Notes: generated by a model not told the origin, from the letters alone. Shown: positions 41,179 to 50,257, counted from the stretch's first letter. The stretch: 64,000 nucleotides of DNA from AC-32 sp963717725 (GCA_963717725.1 CAVQWS010000003.1:248001-312000); one strand, 5' to 3'. Program-made: numbers and translations.

Positions 41179-42450
41179 CTAGGTCTCGACCCTGATCCGG
41201 CCCGAGCGTTGATGTGACAGCCCCGCGCCGGCCCAGTCGACCACGGCCTTCGCGCGGTCCTCGTTGGTCGGCAGCAGCGCGAGGTGGACGGTCCCCCACG
41301 CCAACTGAGCCTTCTTTCCCTTCATCGTCTTGCCGCCGAGCATCTGCACCACCGCGGCGCCCCGGCCGATCGTGGCCATAGTGCCTTTGTCCTTGTACTT
41401 GAACGGCTTCGTCTCCTTGCCGTCGACCGTGCGGGCGATCGTCTCCCCGACGTGCTCCCCGGACTGCAGCGCGACCGAGCCGAGCTGCGGCAGTACCTGC
41501 TCCGTCTTGGGGTCCGTGATCGCCGCGATATCGCCGACTGCGAACACTTCGGGGTGCGACGGGATTCGCAGCTCGCCGTCGACGGCGATGCGGTTGCCCC
41601 GCTCGAGCTCGAGCCCGAGCGAGCGGACGAGCGCGTTCCCTTGCAGGCCTGCTCCCCACACCAGTGTGTGCGCGGAGAGAACAGCTCCCGACTTGAGCGT
41701 GACCTTCTCCGGAGAGACCGACTCGACGACCTCCCCGGTCATCACCTCGACCCCTCGCTTCTCGAGGGCCTCTGCGGTGTAGGCGCGTATGTCCTCCTTG
41801 AACATCCCGAAGATCTCGGGCGAGGCCTCGACGAGCACGATTCGCGCCTGCTCCGGAGCGACGTCGGGATAGTCCTTGCGGAAGACGCCGTTGTAGAGCT
41901 CCGCCATCGCGCCGGCCGTCTCGACCCCGGTCGGGCCGCCGCCGACGACGACCATGTTCAGCGCGCCGTCCGCGACGAGCTGCGGGTGGCGGTCGGCCGC
42001 TTCCCAGCGCTCGAGCACGTGATCCTTGAGCCGCACGGCATCGGCGAGCGTGTAGAGCGGAAACGCGTGCTCGGCCGCTCCGTCGACGCCGAAGAAGTTG
42101 ACCTCCGCCCCGAGCGCGAGCACGAGAGTGTCGTACTGCACCGGCTCGAGCTCGCCGAAGGTCACCTCACGGGCCTCCAGGTCGATTCCGGTCACGCGGT
42201 CCTGGTGGATGCGGACGTTGTCCTGCTTGTCGAAGAGATCGCGGATCGGGTGCCCGACGGCCGGCAGCTCGAGCAGGCCGGTCGCGACCTGGTAGAGCAG
42301 CGGCTGGAACGTGTGGTAGTCGTGCCCGTCCACGAGCACGACGTCGACGTCGCTCTTCTTCAGCTCCTTCGCGGCGCCGATCCCGCCGAACCCTGCTCCC
42401 AGGATCACGACCCGGTGGCGGCCGCCGCTCGTGTCGGTTCGAGCGGTCAT
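41179..42450 (-). CDS. ndh: Type II NADH dehydrogenase-like FAD oxidoreductase
   Basis: A 423-residue flavoprotein with two dinucleotide folds: FAD motif RVVILGAGFGGIGAAKELKK (about 13-32) and NADH motif MVVVGGGPTGVETAGAMAEL (about 166-185). YHTFQPLLYQVATGLL (about 46-61) and VFAVGDIAAI with LPQLGSVALQSGEHV are the quinone-site signatures of NDH-2. It transfers electrons from NADH to the quinone pool without pumping protons and should bind the inner face of the membrane. It is the first gene of the sugar operon and starts 60 bases from the divergent formylglycine enzyme gene. Confidence 0.9.
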   Translation of the reverse strand: MTARTDTSGGRHRVVILGAGFGGIGAAKELKKSDVDVVLVDGHDYHTFQPLLYQVATGLLELPAVGHPIRDLFDKQDNVRIHQDRVTGIDLEAREVTFGELEPVQYDTLVLALGAEVNFFGVDGAAEHAFPLYTLADAVRLKDHVLERWEAADRHPQLVADGALNMVVVGGGPTGVETAGAMAELYNGVFRKDYPDVAPEQARIVLVEASPEIFGMFKEDIRAYTAEALEKRGVEVMTGEVVESVSPEKVTLKSGAVLSAHTLVWGAGLQGNALVRSLGLELERGNRIAVDGELRIPSHPEVFAVGDIAAITDPKTEQVLPQLGSVALQSGEHVGETIARTVDGKETKPFKYKDKGTMATIGRGAAVVQMLGGKTMKGKKAQLAWGTVHLALLPTNEDRAKAVVDWAGAGLSHQRSGRIRVET

Positions 42451-42510
42451 GGACAGCGAGGTTACGGACGAACGCCTTCGCAGCGGTCACCCGAAGGGGA
42501 TGAAACCTTG

Positions 42511-43512
42511 GTGGACGATCCTCCGGTCCGGATGATGACGCAGGCCCGGGATCGAGAGAATCTCGGCCTCGAGATGCGCAACCTGACCGACAAGATGCGC
42601 TGGATCCCCGAGGGCTCGTTCCAGATGGGCTCCGAGGACTTCTACCCCGAGGAACGGCCGGTGCATCGGGTCTCGCTGGACGGGTTCTGGATGGACGAGC
42701 ACGCCGTGACCGCCGCCGACTTTCGCCGATTCGTCCGCGACACGGGCTACGTCACCTTCTGTGAACGGCCTCTCGACCCCGCTGACTTCCCCGGCGCGGA
42801 GCCGGATTCGCTCGTCCCCGGCGCGCTCGTCTTCCGCAAGACGGCGGGGCCGGTGGACCTGCGGGACTTCCGCAACTGGTGGGAGTACGTGCCGGGCGCG
42901 TACTGGAAGCATCCCGAGGGCCTGGGAAGCACGGTCAACGGTCGCGACCGGCACCCGGTGGTCCAGGTGGCCTACGACGACGCGGCCGCCTACGCCGAGT
43001 GGGCCGGCAAGGAGCTGCCGACCGAGGCGGAATGGGAGTACGCAGCCCGCGGCGGGCTGGAGGGCGCGGCGTTTGCCTGGGGCGACGAGCACTCCCCCGA
43101 CGGCCAGCCGATGGCCAACACCTGGCAGGGCGAGTTTCCGTGGCAGAACCTGAAGCTGGACGGGTTCGAGGGAACCTCCCCGGTCGGGTCGTTCCCGCCC
43201 AACGGTTACGGCCTGTTCGACATGACGGGGAACGTGTGGGAGTGGACGACCGACTTCTTCGTGAGCCACCACTCGGACGAGGTCGAGAAACCGTGCTGCG
43301 CGCCGAGGAATCCGCGGGTCTTGAGCGACGAGGGCAGCTACGCGGTCGGCGAGACGATTCCGCGCCGGGTGATCAAGGGCGGGTCCCACCTCTGTGCTCC
43401 CAACTACTGCCTCCGCTACCGGCCCGCGGCCCGGCAGGGCGAAGCGGTCGACACCTCGACCGGCCACATCGGCTTTCGCTGCATCGTTCGTCCGGCTAGG
43501 GCCGACGGGTGA
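42511..43512 (+). CDS. Formylglycine-generating enzyme (SUMF1 family)
   Basis: A protein of about 333 residues from a GTG at 42511 behind AAGGGGA; an ATG at 42532 is an alternative start. Domain landmarks are MRWIPEGSFQMGSEDFYPEE near the start, LPTEAEWEYAARGGLEG in the middle, GLFDMTGNVWEWTTDFFV, and the end GGSHLCAPNYCLRYRPAARQ. The two active-site cysteines in that last motif (about 295 and 300) match the copper-binding pair of true formylglycine-generating enzymes. It would oxidise the sulfatase active-site Cys to formylglycine. The two sulfatases in this window are its likely clients. The DUF389 gene overlaps its stop by 4 bases. Confidence 0.88.
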   Translation: MDDPPVRMMTQARDRENLGLEMRNLTDKMRWIPEGSFQMGSEDFYPEERPVHRVSLDGFWMDEHAVTAADFRRFVRDTGYVTFCERPLDPADFPGAEPDSLVPGALVFRKTAGPVDLRDFRNWWEYVPGAYWKHPEGLGSTVNGRDRHPVVQVAYDDAAAYAEWAGKELPTEAEWEYAARGGLEGAAFAWGDEHSPDGQPMANTWQGEFPWQNLKLDGFEGTSPVGSFPPNGYGLFDMTGNVWEWTTDFFVSHHSDEVEKPCCAPRNPRVLSDEGSYAVGETIPRRVIKGGSHLCAPNYCLRYRPAARQGEAVDTSTGHIGFRCIVRPARADG

Positions 43513-44405
43513 TCAGACTCGAAGTCTTCGGCGAGTCCGCGACGATGACCTCCGTTGCGCACCTGCTCGACGGAAACCCCGGCATCAGTCGCCTGAGGGT
43601 CGCCGACGCAATGCGGCCGGGGGAGGCTGCCGTCCTTGCGACGGTCGATGCGAGGGCGGTCGACGGGCTACTGAAAGACCTCCGTGGCCTGGGCGTGCCC
43701 GAGGGTTCGGTCACGCTGACGCGCGAGGAGGTCCTGGGCCGGTCGAGCGGAGAGGGCGCGGAGGCAGGTCTCGTCTGGGAGGACGTGGTCGGGATGGCGG
43801 CCCGCAACTCACGGCCGATCGCGCGCTATCTCGCGTTCATGCTTGTCGCAGGGGTGATCGCCAGCTACGGGGTGATCGAGTTCAACGTGATCCTGATCGT
43901 CGGCGCGATGGCGATCAGTCCCGATCTCTTGCCGATCACGGCAGTCGGCGTCGGGCTCGTCGACCGCCGTCTCCGCCTTGCTGGCCGCGCCTTCGGGACG
44001 TTGGTGATCGGCATGGCGTTCGCAGCCGGAGCCGCGGCGGTATCCGCGTTGGCGCAGAACGCGTTCGACGCAATCCCGTCCAGCTTCAACATCGACGCGA
44101 CGGTGCTGGGGAGCCTCGCGAGCGTGAACAACGAAACGATCGTCGTAGCACTCGCTGCCGGCGTGGCGGGCATGCTCGCGCTCGAGACGAGGGCCAGCTC
44201 CGGCGTCGGCGTGGCCGTTTCCGTGACGACGATTCCTGCCGCCGCGTACCTTGGCGTCGCCACGGGGCTCGGCGAGAGCCGCGAGGCGCTTGGCGCTCTA
44301 GGGGTGCTCGGCGTAAACGTGGTGATGCTGGTGGTCGCAGCCTCTGCGACCCTCGTACTGCAGCGAGCACTCGCGCGGCGTGCCGCAGGAAGCCGGGAGC
44401 GCTAG
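43509..44405 (+). CDS. DUF389 family membrane protein
   Basis: A 298-residue protein with a soluble N-terminal part (about 1-85; MTSVAHLLDGNPGISRLRVA, LLKDLRGLGVPEGSVTL) and then six to seven membrane helices including YLAFMLVAGVIASYGVIEFN, ILIVGAMAISPDLLPITAVG and LGALGVLGVNVVMLVVAA. The Gly-Ala-Met-Ala-Ile-Ser-Pro motif is characteristic of DUF389/TIGR00341 proteins. Function is not known. Start is a GTG overlapping the stop of the formylglycine enzyme gene, so translation is coupled. It shares a CTAG stop with the convergent flavodoxin gene. Confidence 0.82.
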   Translation: MIRLEVFGESATMTSVAHLLDGNPGISRLRVADAMRPGEAAVLATVDARAVDGLLKDLRGLGVPEGSVTLTREEVLGRSSGEGAEAGLVWEDVVGMAARNSRPIARYLAFMLVAGVIASYGVIEFNVILIVGAMAISPDLLPITAVGVGLVDRRLRLAGRAFGTLVIGMAFAAGAAAVSALAQNAFDAIPSSFNIDATVLGSLASVNNETIVVALAAGVAGMLALETRASSGVGVAVSVTTIPAAAYLGVATGLGESREALGALGVLGVNVVMLVVAASATLVLQRALARRAAGSRER

Positions 44406-45073
44406 GCAGCGGCCGGCTGCAGAACCTTGTCGACCAGACCGTCGGCGAACGTCTTGGCCTGCTGCTCGAAGTCGGGCTGTAGATTCGGCGGCGGCATCTT
44501 CAGCCCCAGCACGCGGCTCTGTGCCTCGCCGTGCTTCATGTAGCCGAGCCAGGAGAGCATCGACTTGACCTGGCCGCCGGCGACGACGAAGTGCGTCTTG
44601 TCGGTGAACCGGCCGCCGTCCTGCTCGGCGAGCTTTCGCTGTTCCCGAAGGTTGATGCTGAAGTACCGGCGGGAGATCGACACCGTTGCGAAAGGCTTGC
44701 CGTCGAGGACCGCCTTCGCGGCCGGCGACTCGAGATAGGAGCGAATCGGAATACACGTTCGGAACCACCAGGTGGGAGACGCAATCAGTACGAGGTCGTA
44801 GTCGCCCGCCTGTGCCTCGGTGGGAATGCGGATCTCCCCGGTCTTGTGACGCATCTGTGCCGGCAGGACGGTCGCGATCTGGGCCACCGGGCGCTCCATC
44901 GGAAACCGGGAAAGCGTCGGCACCCAGCGCTGGTCGGTGAACTCGATCAGCGCCTTCGTCACCTCGCAGCCCCGCGCCTCGAGTTCCTCGGTCATGGCGT
45001 CGACGACTCTGCGCGACTGTTTGGTCAGTGTGTAGTAGACGATCAACACTCTCGGTTTCGTCTCTTCGCTCAC
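44402..45073 (-). CDS. Flavodoxin-family protein
   Basis: A 223-residue flavodoxin-fold protein: RVLIVYYTLTKQSRRVVDAM (about 8-27) is the FMN phosphate loop, YDLVLIASPTWWFRTCIPIR (about 92-111) the second flavin loop, and KPFATVSISRRYF a central strand. The segment FTDKTHFVVAGGQVKSMLSW fits dialkylrecorsinol/NADPH-flavodoxin-like reductases. It could supply electrons to another enzyme, but no partner is obvious. It follows the sulfatase gene with a 4-base overlap, so the two are cotranscribed. Confidence 0.82.
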   Translation of the reverse strand: MSEETKPRVLIVYYTLTKQSRRVVDAMTEELEARGCEVTKALIEFTDQRWVPTLSRFPMERPVAQIATVLPAQMRHKTGEIRIPTEAQAGDYDLVLIASPTWWFRTCIPIRSYLESPAAKAVLDGKPFATVSISRRYFSINLREQRKLAEQDGGRFTDKTHFVVAGGQVKSMLSWLGYMKHGEAQSRVLGLKMPPPNLQPDFEQQAKTFADGLVDKVLQPAAA

Positions 45074-46800
45074 GCGCGTTCCTTCCGGCTCGGCGGCGCG
45101 TAACCGGGCGTTTCGCCTGCGTCAGGTACCAGGCGCTTCTTCTCGAGCTGCTGGACGAGGAGCTCGAACATGTGCGCCTCGAGGCTGCGCGAGCGATCGT
45201 CTGCGTTCGTCGGGTGGGCGAGGTTGCGTTCCTCGTACGGATCGACAGTCAGGTCGTAGAGCTCGTACTCGTCGGGCTCGGGCTCTGTGACGGTGTACGT
45301 CTCGCTCTTGTGGATGCGCTCGTCGCGCTCGCCGGGCACGGTCCAGAACTGCTGGTTGTCGTGATAACGGGTGAACTTGACGAGGTGTCGCTCGCCGTCC
45401 ACGTCGACCTCGGCGATGACGGCCTCCAGGTGGTTCGGCTGGACGATCGTGCCCGACCGGTGCAGCAGCCTGGCCGCCTTCTGGAACGGACTGGCCGGTG
45501 CTTCGTTGCCCTCGCTGATCTCATCGTCGGCCGTGAACAGGATCGGCTCGGCAGGCGCCGCGGGCTCGGCGGCCCGGATCGCGTCGGAGAGGTCGCGCCC
45601 GATCAACGGGCGTGTCTCCTTGTGGTCTGCTCGCACCTTGGCGAGAGCCTCGTCCTGATCGATCCTGGCAAGGCCGAGCAGGGTCGGGATCAGGTCTGCG
45701 TGGCTCGTCGGCACATCGAGCTCCCGAGCGTCGCCGGGCAGAAGCGGGCTGGACACGACGAACGGCACGTGCAGTGCCTCCTCGTAGGTGCAGTGCCACT
45801 TCTCGTGCATCCCGTTGTGCGAGCCCTGCAGGTCGCCGTGATCCGACGTGAAGATCACGATCGTGTTCTCGTAGGCGCTACTCGCCTCGAGCGCGTCCAG
45901 CACCTTCGTGATCTGCTCGTCGACCGTCGCCTGTAGCTGGTAGTAGAACTTCAGGTGCGTCTCGGTCCACGGCTGCGGCGCCAGGATCGTTGACCATAGG
46001 TCGACCATGCTCTGCTGGCAGGCCGGCTTGGTCGACAGATCCTCCTCGTGCGTCGGCGCCTGCTCCACGTGCGGCACCGTCGACGAGTGGTAGCGCAGCC
46101 CTTGGGTCAGCCCGATGATTCCGAACATCGAGTCGTCGTGCGGGTTCAGGAACGAGCAGACCGCGAGCCACGGCTCATCGCTCTCGTCGCCGTCCAGGCG
46201 CTGCAGCAGCTCGACCGTCTCGTCCGCGGTGAAGACGTCCTTGATCGTGCCGGTGTTGTGCTTGCCAAGCCCGTGCGGCTCCGGTCCGACCCATTCCGAG
46301 AAGCCGAACTCATCGAGGAGATCTGCGTCCAGGTAGCGCTTGATGTTCTCCTCCTGCGGCTTGCCGTCGTCGTCGATCGAGAGCAGATAGCCGTCGCCGT
46401 CGTCGGCATCGAGGTGCGCATGCGAGGCATGCCACTTGCCCTTGTAGTACGTCCGGTAGCCGCCGGCCCGGAACCAGTCGCCCATCGTCGGCACGTCGTC
46501 CGGCGCGAGCCAGAACATGTCGTCGCCGTCGTCGCTCTTGGTCAGTCCTGGCGTCTGCGAGACACCGTGCAGCGAAGGGTGGTGCCCTGTCAGCAGCGAG
46601 GCGCGGCTCGGGGCGCAGGCGGCACTGATGGGATAGTGGCGCGTGAACGAGACACCGTTTGCCCGCAGGCGCTCTTGACCAGCGCAGTGCTCCTTGCGGT
46701 ACGCGGCCAACTCATCCGACTCGTACGCCGGGGGGTGGTGCAACTGGTCGGTCATCACCAGCAGGATGTTGGGACGGCGATTCTGGGCCGGCTCGCTCAT
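45070..46800 (-). CDS. Sulfatase (type I, formylglycine-dependent)
   Basis: A 576-residue sulfatase. N-terminal RRPNILLVMTDQLHHPP gives the first metal ligands (Asp18, Gln19), and the activation signature is SAACAPSRASLLTGHHPSLH with the modifiable Cys62 in Cys-x-Pro-x-Arg. The next motif MGDWFRAGGYRTYYKGKWHA has the catalytic Lys and His, and TIVIFTSDHGDLQGSHNGMH supplies Asp and His ligands. It resembles choline-sulfatase and phosphonate monoester hydrolase relatives. No signal peptide, so cytoplasmic. The substrate is unknown. Flavodoxin is encoded in the same operon. Confidence 0.9.
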   Translation of the reverse strand: MSEPAQNRRPNILLVMTDQLHHPPAYESDELAAYRKEHCAGQERLRANGVSFTRHYPISAACAPSRASLLTGHHPSLHGVSQTPGLTKSDDGDDMFWLAPDDVPTMGDWFRAGGYRTYYKGKWHASHAHLDADDGDGYLLSIDDDGKPQEENIKRYLDADLLDEFGFSEWVGPEPHGLGKHNTGTIKDVFTADETVELLQRLDGDESDEPWLAVCSFLNPHDDSMFGIIGLTQGLRYHSSTVPHVEQAPTHEEDLSTKPACQQSMVDLWSTILAPQPWTETHLKFYYQLQATVDEQITKVLDALEASSAYENTIVIFTSDHGDLQGSHNGMHEKWHCTYEEALHVPFVVSSPLLPGDARELDVPTSHADLIPTLLGLARIDQDEALAKVRADHKETRPLIGRDLSDAIRAAEPAAPAEPILFTADDEISEGNEAPASPFQKAARLLHRSGTIVQPNHLEAVIAEVDVDGERHLVKFTRYHDNQQFWTVPGERDERIHKSETYTVTEPEPDEYELYDLTVDPYEERNLAHPTNADDRSRSLEAHMFELLVQQLEKKRLVPDAGETPGYAPPSRKERA

Positions 46801-46915
46801 TCGCGGTCTCCTTTCATGCGCAGGGCGGAGACGAGCCTAGGCCCGGTCGGACGCGCCGCCATCAACCGCAAAGGGTGATGCAGCGCTAGCGCGTCTTCGA
46901 CACCGTAGGAAGACG

Positions 46916-48352
46916 ATGAGCAGCGCAGTGACGAACGAGAGCTCCTCAACGCCCAAGGCAGTGGCGTACTTCACGCCGGCCGAGCGTGCCGCGCGGGGCA
47001 AGGCCGTGCGCGGTGAGCTGCCGCGCTCGTCGCATGGCGGCTGGGAGCCGGGGCCAGCACGCGCGAATCCCGTCGATCTCCTCGAGGAGGAGGCGCAGAC
47101 CCGTCTCCCAGAGCTCGGCCCGATCCGCTACGGGCGCATGCTCGTCTCGCCGTTTACCTTCTTCCGCGGTGCTGCCTCCCTGATGGCTGCCGATCTCGCG
47201 GATGGGCCGCGTACGGGCCTACACGCTCAACTCTGCGGAGACGCGCACCTCTCCAACTTCGGGATCTTCGCGGCGCCGGATCGAAGGCTCGTCTTCAGCA
47301 TCAACGACTTCGACGAGACCCTGCCGGGGCCATTCGAGTGGGACGTGAAGCGGCTCGCCGCCAGCATCGTGGTCGCGGGGCGGGATCGCGGCTTCGACGC
47401 TGAGGTCTGCCGCTCGGTCGTGATGGCGGTGACGCGTGAGTACCGCGAAGCGATGGCGCGCTTTGCGGAGATGCGCAACATCGACGTCTGGTACACGCGG
47501 CTCGACGTCGCGGCGATCCTCGAACGGCTCGGAGCATCGGTGTCCCGCAAGCAGATGAAGCGTTTGCAGGGCAACGTCGCCAAGGCGCGCACGAGGGACA
47601 GCATGCGAGCTCTCGCAAAGCTGTGTGGGACTGTCGACGGCGAGCCACGGATCGTCGGCGACCCTCCCCTCGTCACGCCGATCGAGGACGTAGTACCAGG
47701 CGCTGAGCAGGAGCACCTGGAGGACGTCGTGCGGCGCATGATCCACACGTACACGCGCACGCTGCCGCACGACCGGCGCACCCTGCTCGAGAGCTACCGG
47801 TACGTGCACGCCGCTCGAAAGGTCGTCGGTGTCGGCAGCGTGGGTACCCGAGCCTGGATCCTCCTGATGGTGGGCCGCGACGAGAACGACCCGTTGTTCC
47901 TCCAGTTCAAGGAAGCGCAGGCCTCGGTACTGGAGCCGTTCCTCGGGAAGAGCCAGTTCAGCCAGCACGGACGACGCGTCGTGGAAGGGCAGCGGATGAT
48001 GCAGGCGGCGTCCGACATCATGCTCGGATGGGAGCGAATCGAGACGATCGACGGGGAACGACGGGACTTCTACATCCGACAGCTGTGGGATGCCAAGGGC
48101 TCAGTCGACGTCGAGCTGATGGACCCGCCCGAGCTGGAGACCTACGGCAAGATCTGCGGCTGGACGCTCGCCAGGGCCCACGCGCGCTCGGGCGACCGGA
48201 TCGCGATCGCCGCCTATCTCGGCAAGGGCGACGCCTTCGATCGCGCCACGGCCTCGTTTTCCGAGACGTACGCCGACCAGAACGATCGGGACTACCGGGC
48301 GCTCGAGGAGGCAGCCGCGGCCGGCCGCATCGCCGCCGAGCTGGGAGTCTGA
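46916..48352 (+). CDS. DUF2252 family protein (kinase-like fold)
   Basis: A 478-residue protein. It has YFTPAERAARGKAVRGELPR at the start, then LVSPFTFFRGAASLMAADLA, LCGDAHLSNFGIFAAPDRRL and VFSINDFDETLPGPFEWDVK: the His-x-Ser-Asn and Asp-Phe-Asp-Glu motifs are those of DUF2252 proteins and resemble the catalytic and metal loops of aminoglycoside phosphotransferases. The C-terminal QLWDAKGSVDVE is also conserved. Substrate unknown. AGGA lies just before the ATG at 46916. Its 3' end overlaps the convergent MFS gene by 61 bases. Confidence 0.88.
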   Translation: MSSAVTNESSSTPKAVAYFTPAERAARGKAVRGELPRSSHGGWEPGPARANPVDLLEEEAQTRLPELGPIRYGRMLVSPFTFFRGAASLMAADLADGPRTGLHAQLCGDAHLSNFGIFAAPDRRLVFSINDFDETLPGPFEWDVKRLAASIVVAGRDRGFDAEVCRSVVMAVTREYREAMARFAEMRNIDVWYTRLDVAAILERLGASVSRKQMKRLQGNVAKARTRDSMRALAKLCGTVDGEPRIVGDPPLVTPIEDVVPGAEQEHLEDVVRRMIHTYTRTLPHDRRTLLESYRYVHAARKVVGVGSVGTRAWILLMVGRDENDPLFLQFKEAQASVLEPFLGKSQFSQHGRRVVEGQRMMQAASDIMLGWERIETIDGERRDFYIRQLWDAKGSVDVELMDPPELETYGKICGWTLARAHARSGDRIAIAAYLGKGDAFDRATASFSETYADQNDRDYRALEEAAAAGRIAAELGV

Positions 48353-49926
48353 TCGGTCGTGTCCTGAGCGTGGTACTCGGCAAGCAGCCGGTTCTCGTCG
48401 GCCAGCCTCGGGAACTTGAAGTAGACGAGCACTGCGCCGAGCAACACGGCGACGATCCCGGCCGTGTAGGCCCACTGGTCGCCCTGGAGGAAGGCGGTCT
48501 TCGCGCCGGTGATGATCTGATCCTGGATCGAGGACGGGTAGCGGGAGGCGGTGTCGGCCGCGCTCGAGAAGGACTTCGTCAGCTCGGCCTGCGTGCTGCT
48601 CGAGACGTCCTTGCCGGAGGACGAGATCAGCGTCCCCGCGGTCGCGGCATAGCCGGCGGTGAGCAGCGCGCCGAAGATCGACTGCATGATCGCGCCGCCG
48701 AGGTCGCGCTGCAGGTCTGCAGTGCCGGACGCCATGCCGACCCGCGTCACCGGGACCGAGCCAGTCAGCGAGTGCGAGGCCGGGGTGCCGGCAAGGCCCA
48801 CGCCGATGCCCACGAACGCGTAGCCGAGCGCCACCTTCCAGTAGCTGATGTCTTCCTTCCAGAGCAGCAGCATGGTGAGGAAGCCGAGCAGCACGAAGAC
48901 ATAGCCGAAGAGCAGCGTGAAGCGGGCGCCTTTCGCCTCGACCAGCTTGGCCGAGCGCGGCGCGACCAGCACCATGCAGAACACCGCAGGCAGGATCGCC
49001 AGCCCGGCGTCGACGGTCGAGTAGTCGAGCACGTTCTGCAGGAACTGCTGCCCGATGTACATCGACCCCATCAACGAGCCGAACACGATCAGGCCGGCAC
49101 AGCCCGCCACCCAGAAGGTCGGGCGAGCCGCGATCTCGAGATCGTAGAGCGGGTTTCTCGCGCGGCGCTGCCGGATGTAGAAGGCGACCAGTCCCGCAGC
49201 CGCGACGACGAACAACCCGACGATCAGCGCGGTCTCGTTCGGCACAGCGGCGAAGTTGATTCCCAGGACAAGGGCGCCCACGAACGCGATCGAGAGCACG
49301 CCGCCGAGGTGGTCGACCGGGTCGGTCGATTCGTTGACGTGGCTCGGCACCAGCACCAACGCCAGCGCGAGCGCGATCACGGCGAGGGGCAGGGTGAGCA
49401 GGAACACCGATCCCCACCAGTAGTGCTCGAGGAGGATTCCCGAGCAGAGCGGGCCGAGCGCCGAGATCCCGCCGCCGATCGCCGCCCACAGCGCGATCGA
49501 CTTCGTGCGCGCCGAGCCCGACCAGAGCGCGGTGATCAGGGCCAGCGTCGTCGGGTACGCCATGCCGGCGGCGAGGCCGCCGATCACGCGGGCGGCGAAC
49601 AGCACGTCGATCGACGGCGCCCACGCGGCGAGGCAGTCGGCGGGAACCGTCAGGATCATCCCGAGAATCAGCAGGAGCTTCCGCCCGTAGCGGTCGCCGA
49701 CGGCGCCGAAGTACAGAACCGAGGCAGCCAGGCCCAGCGAGTAGCCGACCGCGACGAGATTGAGCTCGGTCTGCGACGCATCGAAGTGCTTCCCGATCGA
49801 GGGCAGCGCGACGTTCGCGACGGCAAGACCCAGGTTCGCGACGGCCGCAACCGCGATCAGCGCGCCGAGGACGAGACCGGCCCGCTTTGGCGCCATCGAG
49901 CTTTCTTCGGGAGCGCTCGGGGTCAC
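48292..49926 (-). CDS. MFS transporter, EmrB/QacA (DHA2) drug-efflux type
   Basis: A 544-residue, 14-helix drug:H+ antiporter. Landmarks: VANVALPSIGKHFDASQTEL and YSLGLAASVLYFGAVGDRYG with the GDRYGRK loop between helices 2 and 3, and a helix 5 region LWAAIGGGISALGPLCSGIL of the antiporter motif C type. A 60-residue periplasmic loop (about 440-500) rich in Ser lies before the last helix. It probably expels hydrophobic drugs. The C-terminal 20 codons overlap the end of the DUF2252 gene in antisense. Confidence 0.9.
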   Translation of the reverse strand: MTPSAPEESSMAPKRAGLVLGALIAVAAVANLGLAVANVALPSIGKHFDASQTELNLVAVGYSLGLAASVLYFGAVGDRYGRKLLLILGMILTVPADCLAAWAPSIDVLFAARVIGGLAAGMAYPTTLALITALWSGSARTKSIALWAAIGGGISALGPLCSGILLEHYWWGSVFLLTLPLAVIALALALVLVPSHVNESTDPVDHLGGVLSIAFVGALVLGINFAAVPNETALIVGLFVVAAAGLVAFYIRQRRARNPLYDLEIAARPTFWVAGCAGLIVFGSLMGSMYIGQQFLQNVLDYSTVDAGLAILPAVFCMVLVAPRSAKLVEAKGARFTLLFGYVFVLLGFLTMLLLWKEDISYWKVALGYAFVGIGVGLAGTPASHSLTGSVPVTRVGMASGTADLQRDLGGAIMQSIFGALLTAGYAATAGTLISSSGKDVSSSTQAELTKSFSSAADTASRYPSSIQDQIITGAKTAFLQGDQWAYTAGIVAVLLGAVLVYFKFPRLADENRLLAEYHAQDTTDQTPSSAAMRPAAAASSSAR

Positions 49927-49933
49927 GGAGTTC

Positions 49934-50257
49934 CTACTCGGGAGTCCGCTCGTAGCTGACGCGACGGCGCAGGTTGCCCTCGTCGGCCAGGTCGAACCAG
50001 ATCGAGATCAGCACTCCTCCGCGCTCCGCCGGGGACTCCACGAGCTCCGCGTACTCGAGCGCAGCCGTGATGCCCCGGTCGGCGATCGCCTCGAGCGCCT
50101 CGGCGTTACCGGCCCGCTCGGCGGCGGCCTGCGCCTTGTCCCAGCAACGAACCTCGGCGTGGAGCTCCTCGCCGTCCTGGCGCCGGATCCGGTAGTCCAG
50201 CGCCCAGCCATTCTGTGAAGGCTCGGTGAGGTCGCGTGTGTCGACCACTTGGGCCAT
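49934..50257 (-). CDS. Hypothetical protein of 107 residues
   Basis: From the ATG at 50257 (MAQVVDTRDLTEPSQNGWAL) the protein continues with RIRRQDGEELHAEVRCWDKA and ERAGNAEALEAIADRGITAA and ends GNLRRRVSYERTPE. It is a small soluble alpha-beta protein without Cys motif or membrane helix. Codon use matches the neighbours. It lies 7 bases upstream of the MFS start on the same strand, so they are probably cotranscribed; its role in efflux is unknown. Confidence 0.6.
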   Translation of the reverse strand: MAQVVDTRDLTEPSQNGWALDYRIRRQDGEELHAEVRCWDKAQAAAERAGNAEALEAIADRGITAALEYAELVESPAERGGVLISIWFDLADEGNLRRRVSYERTPE

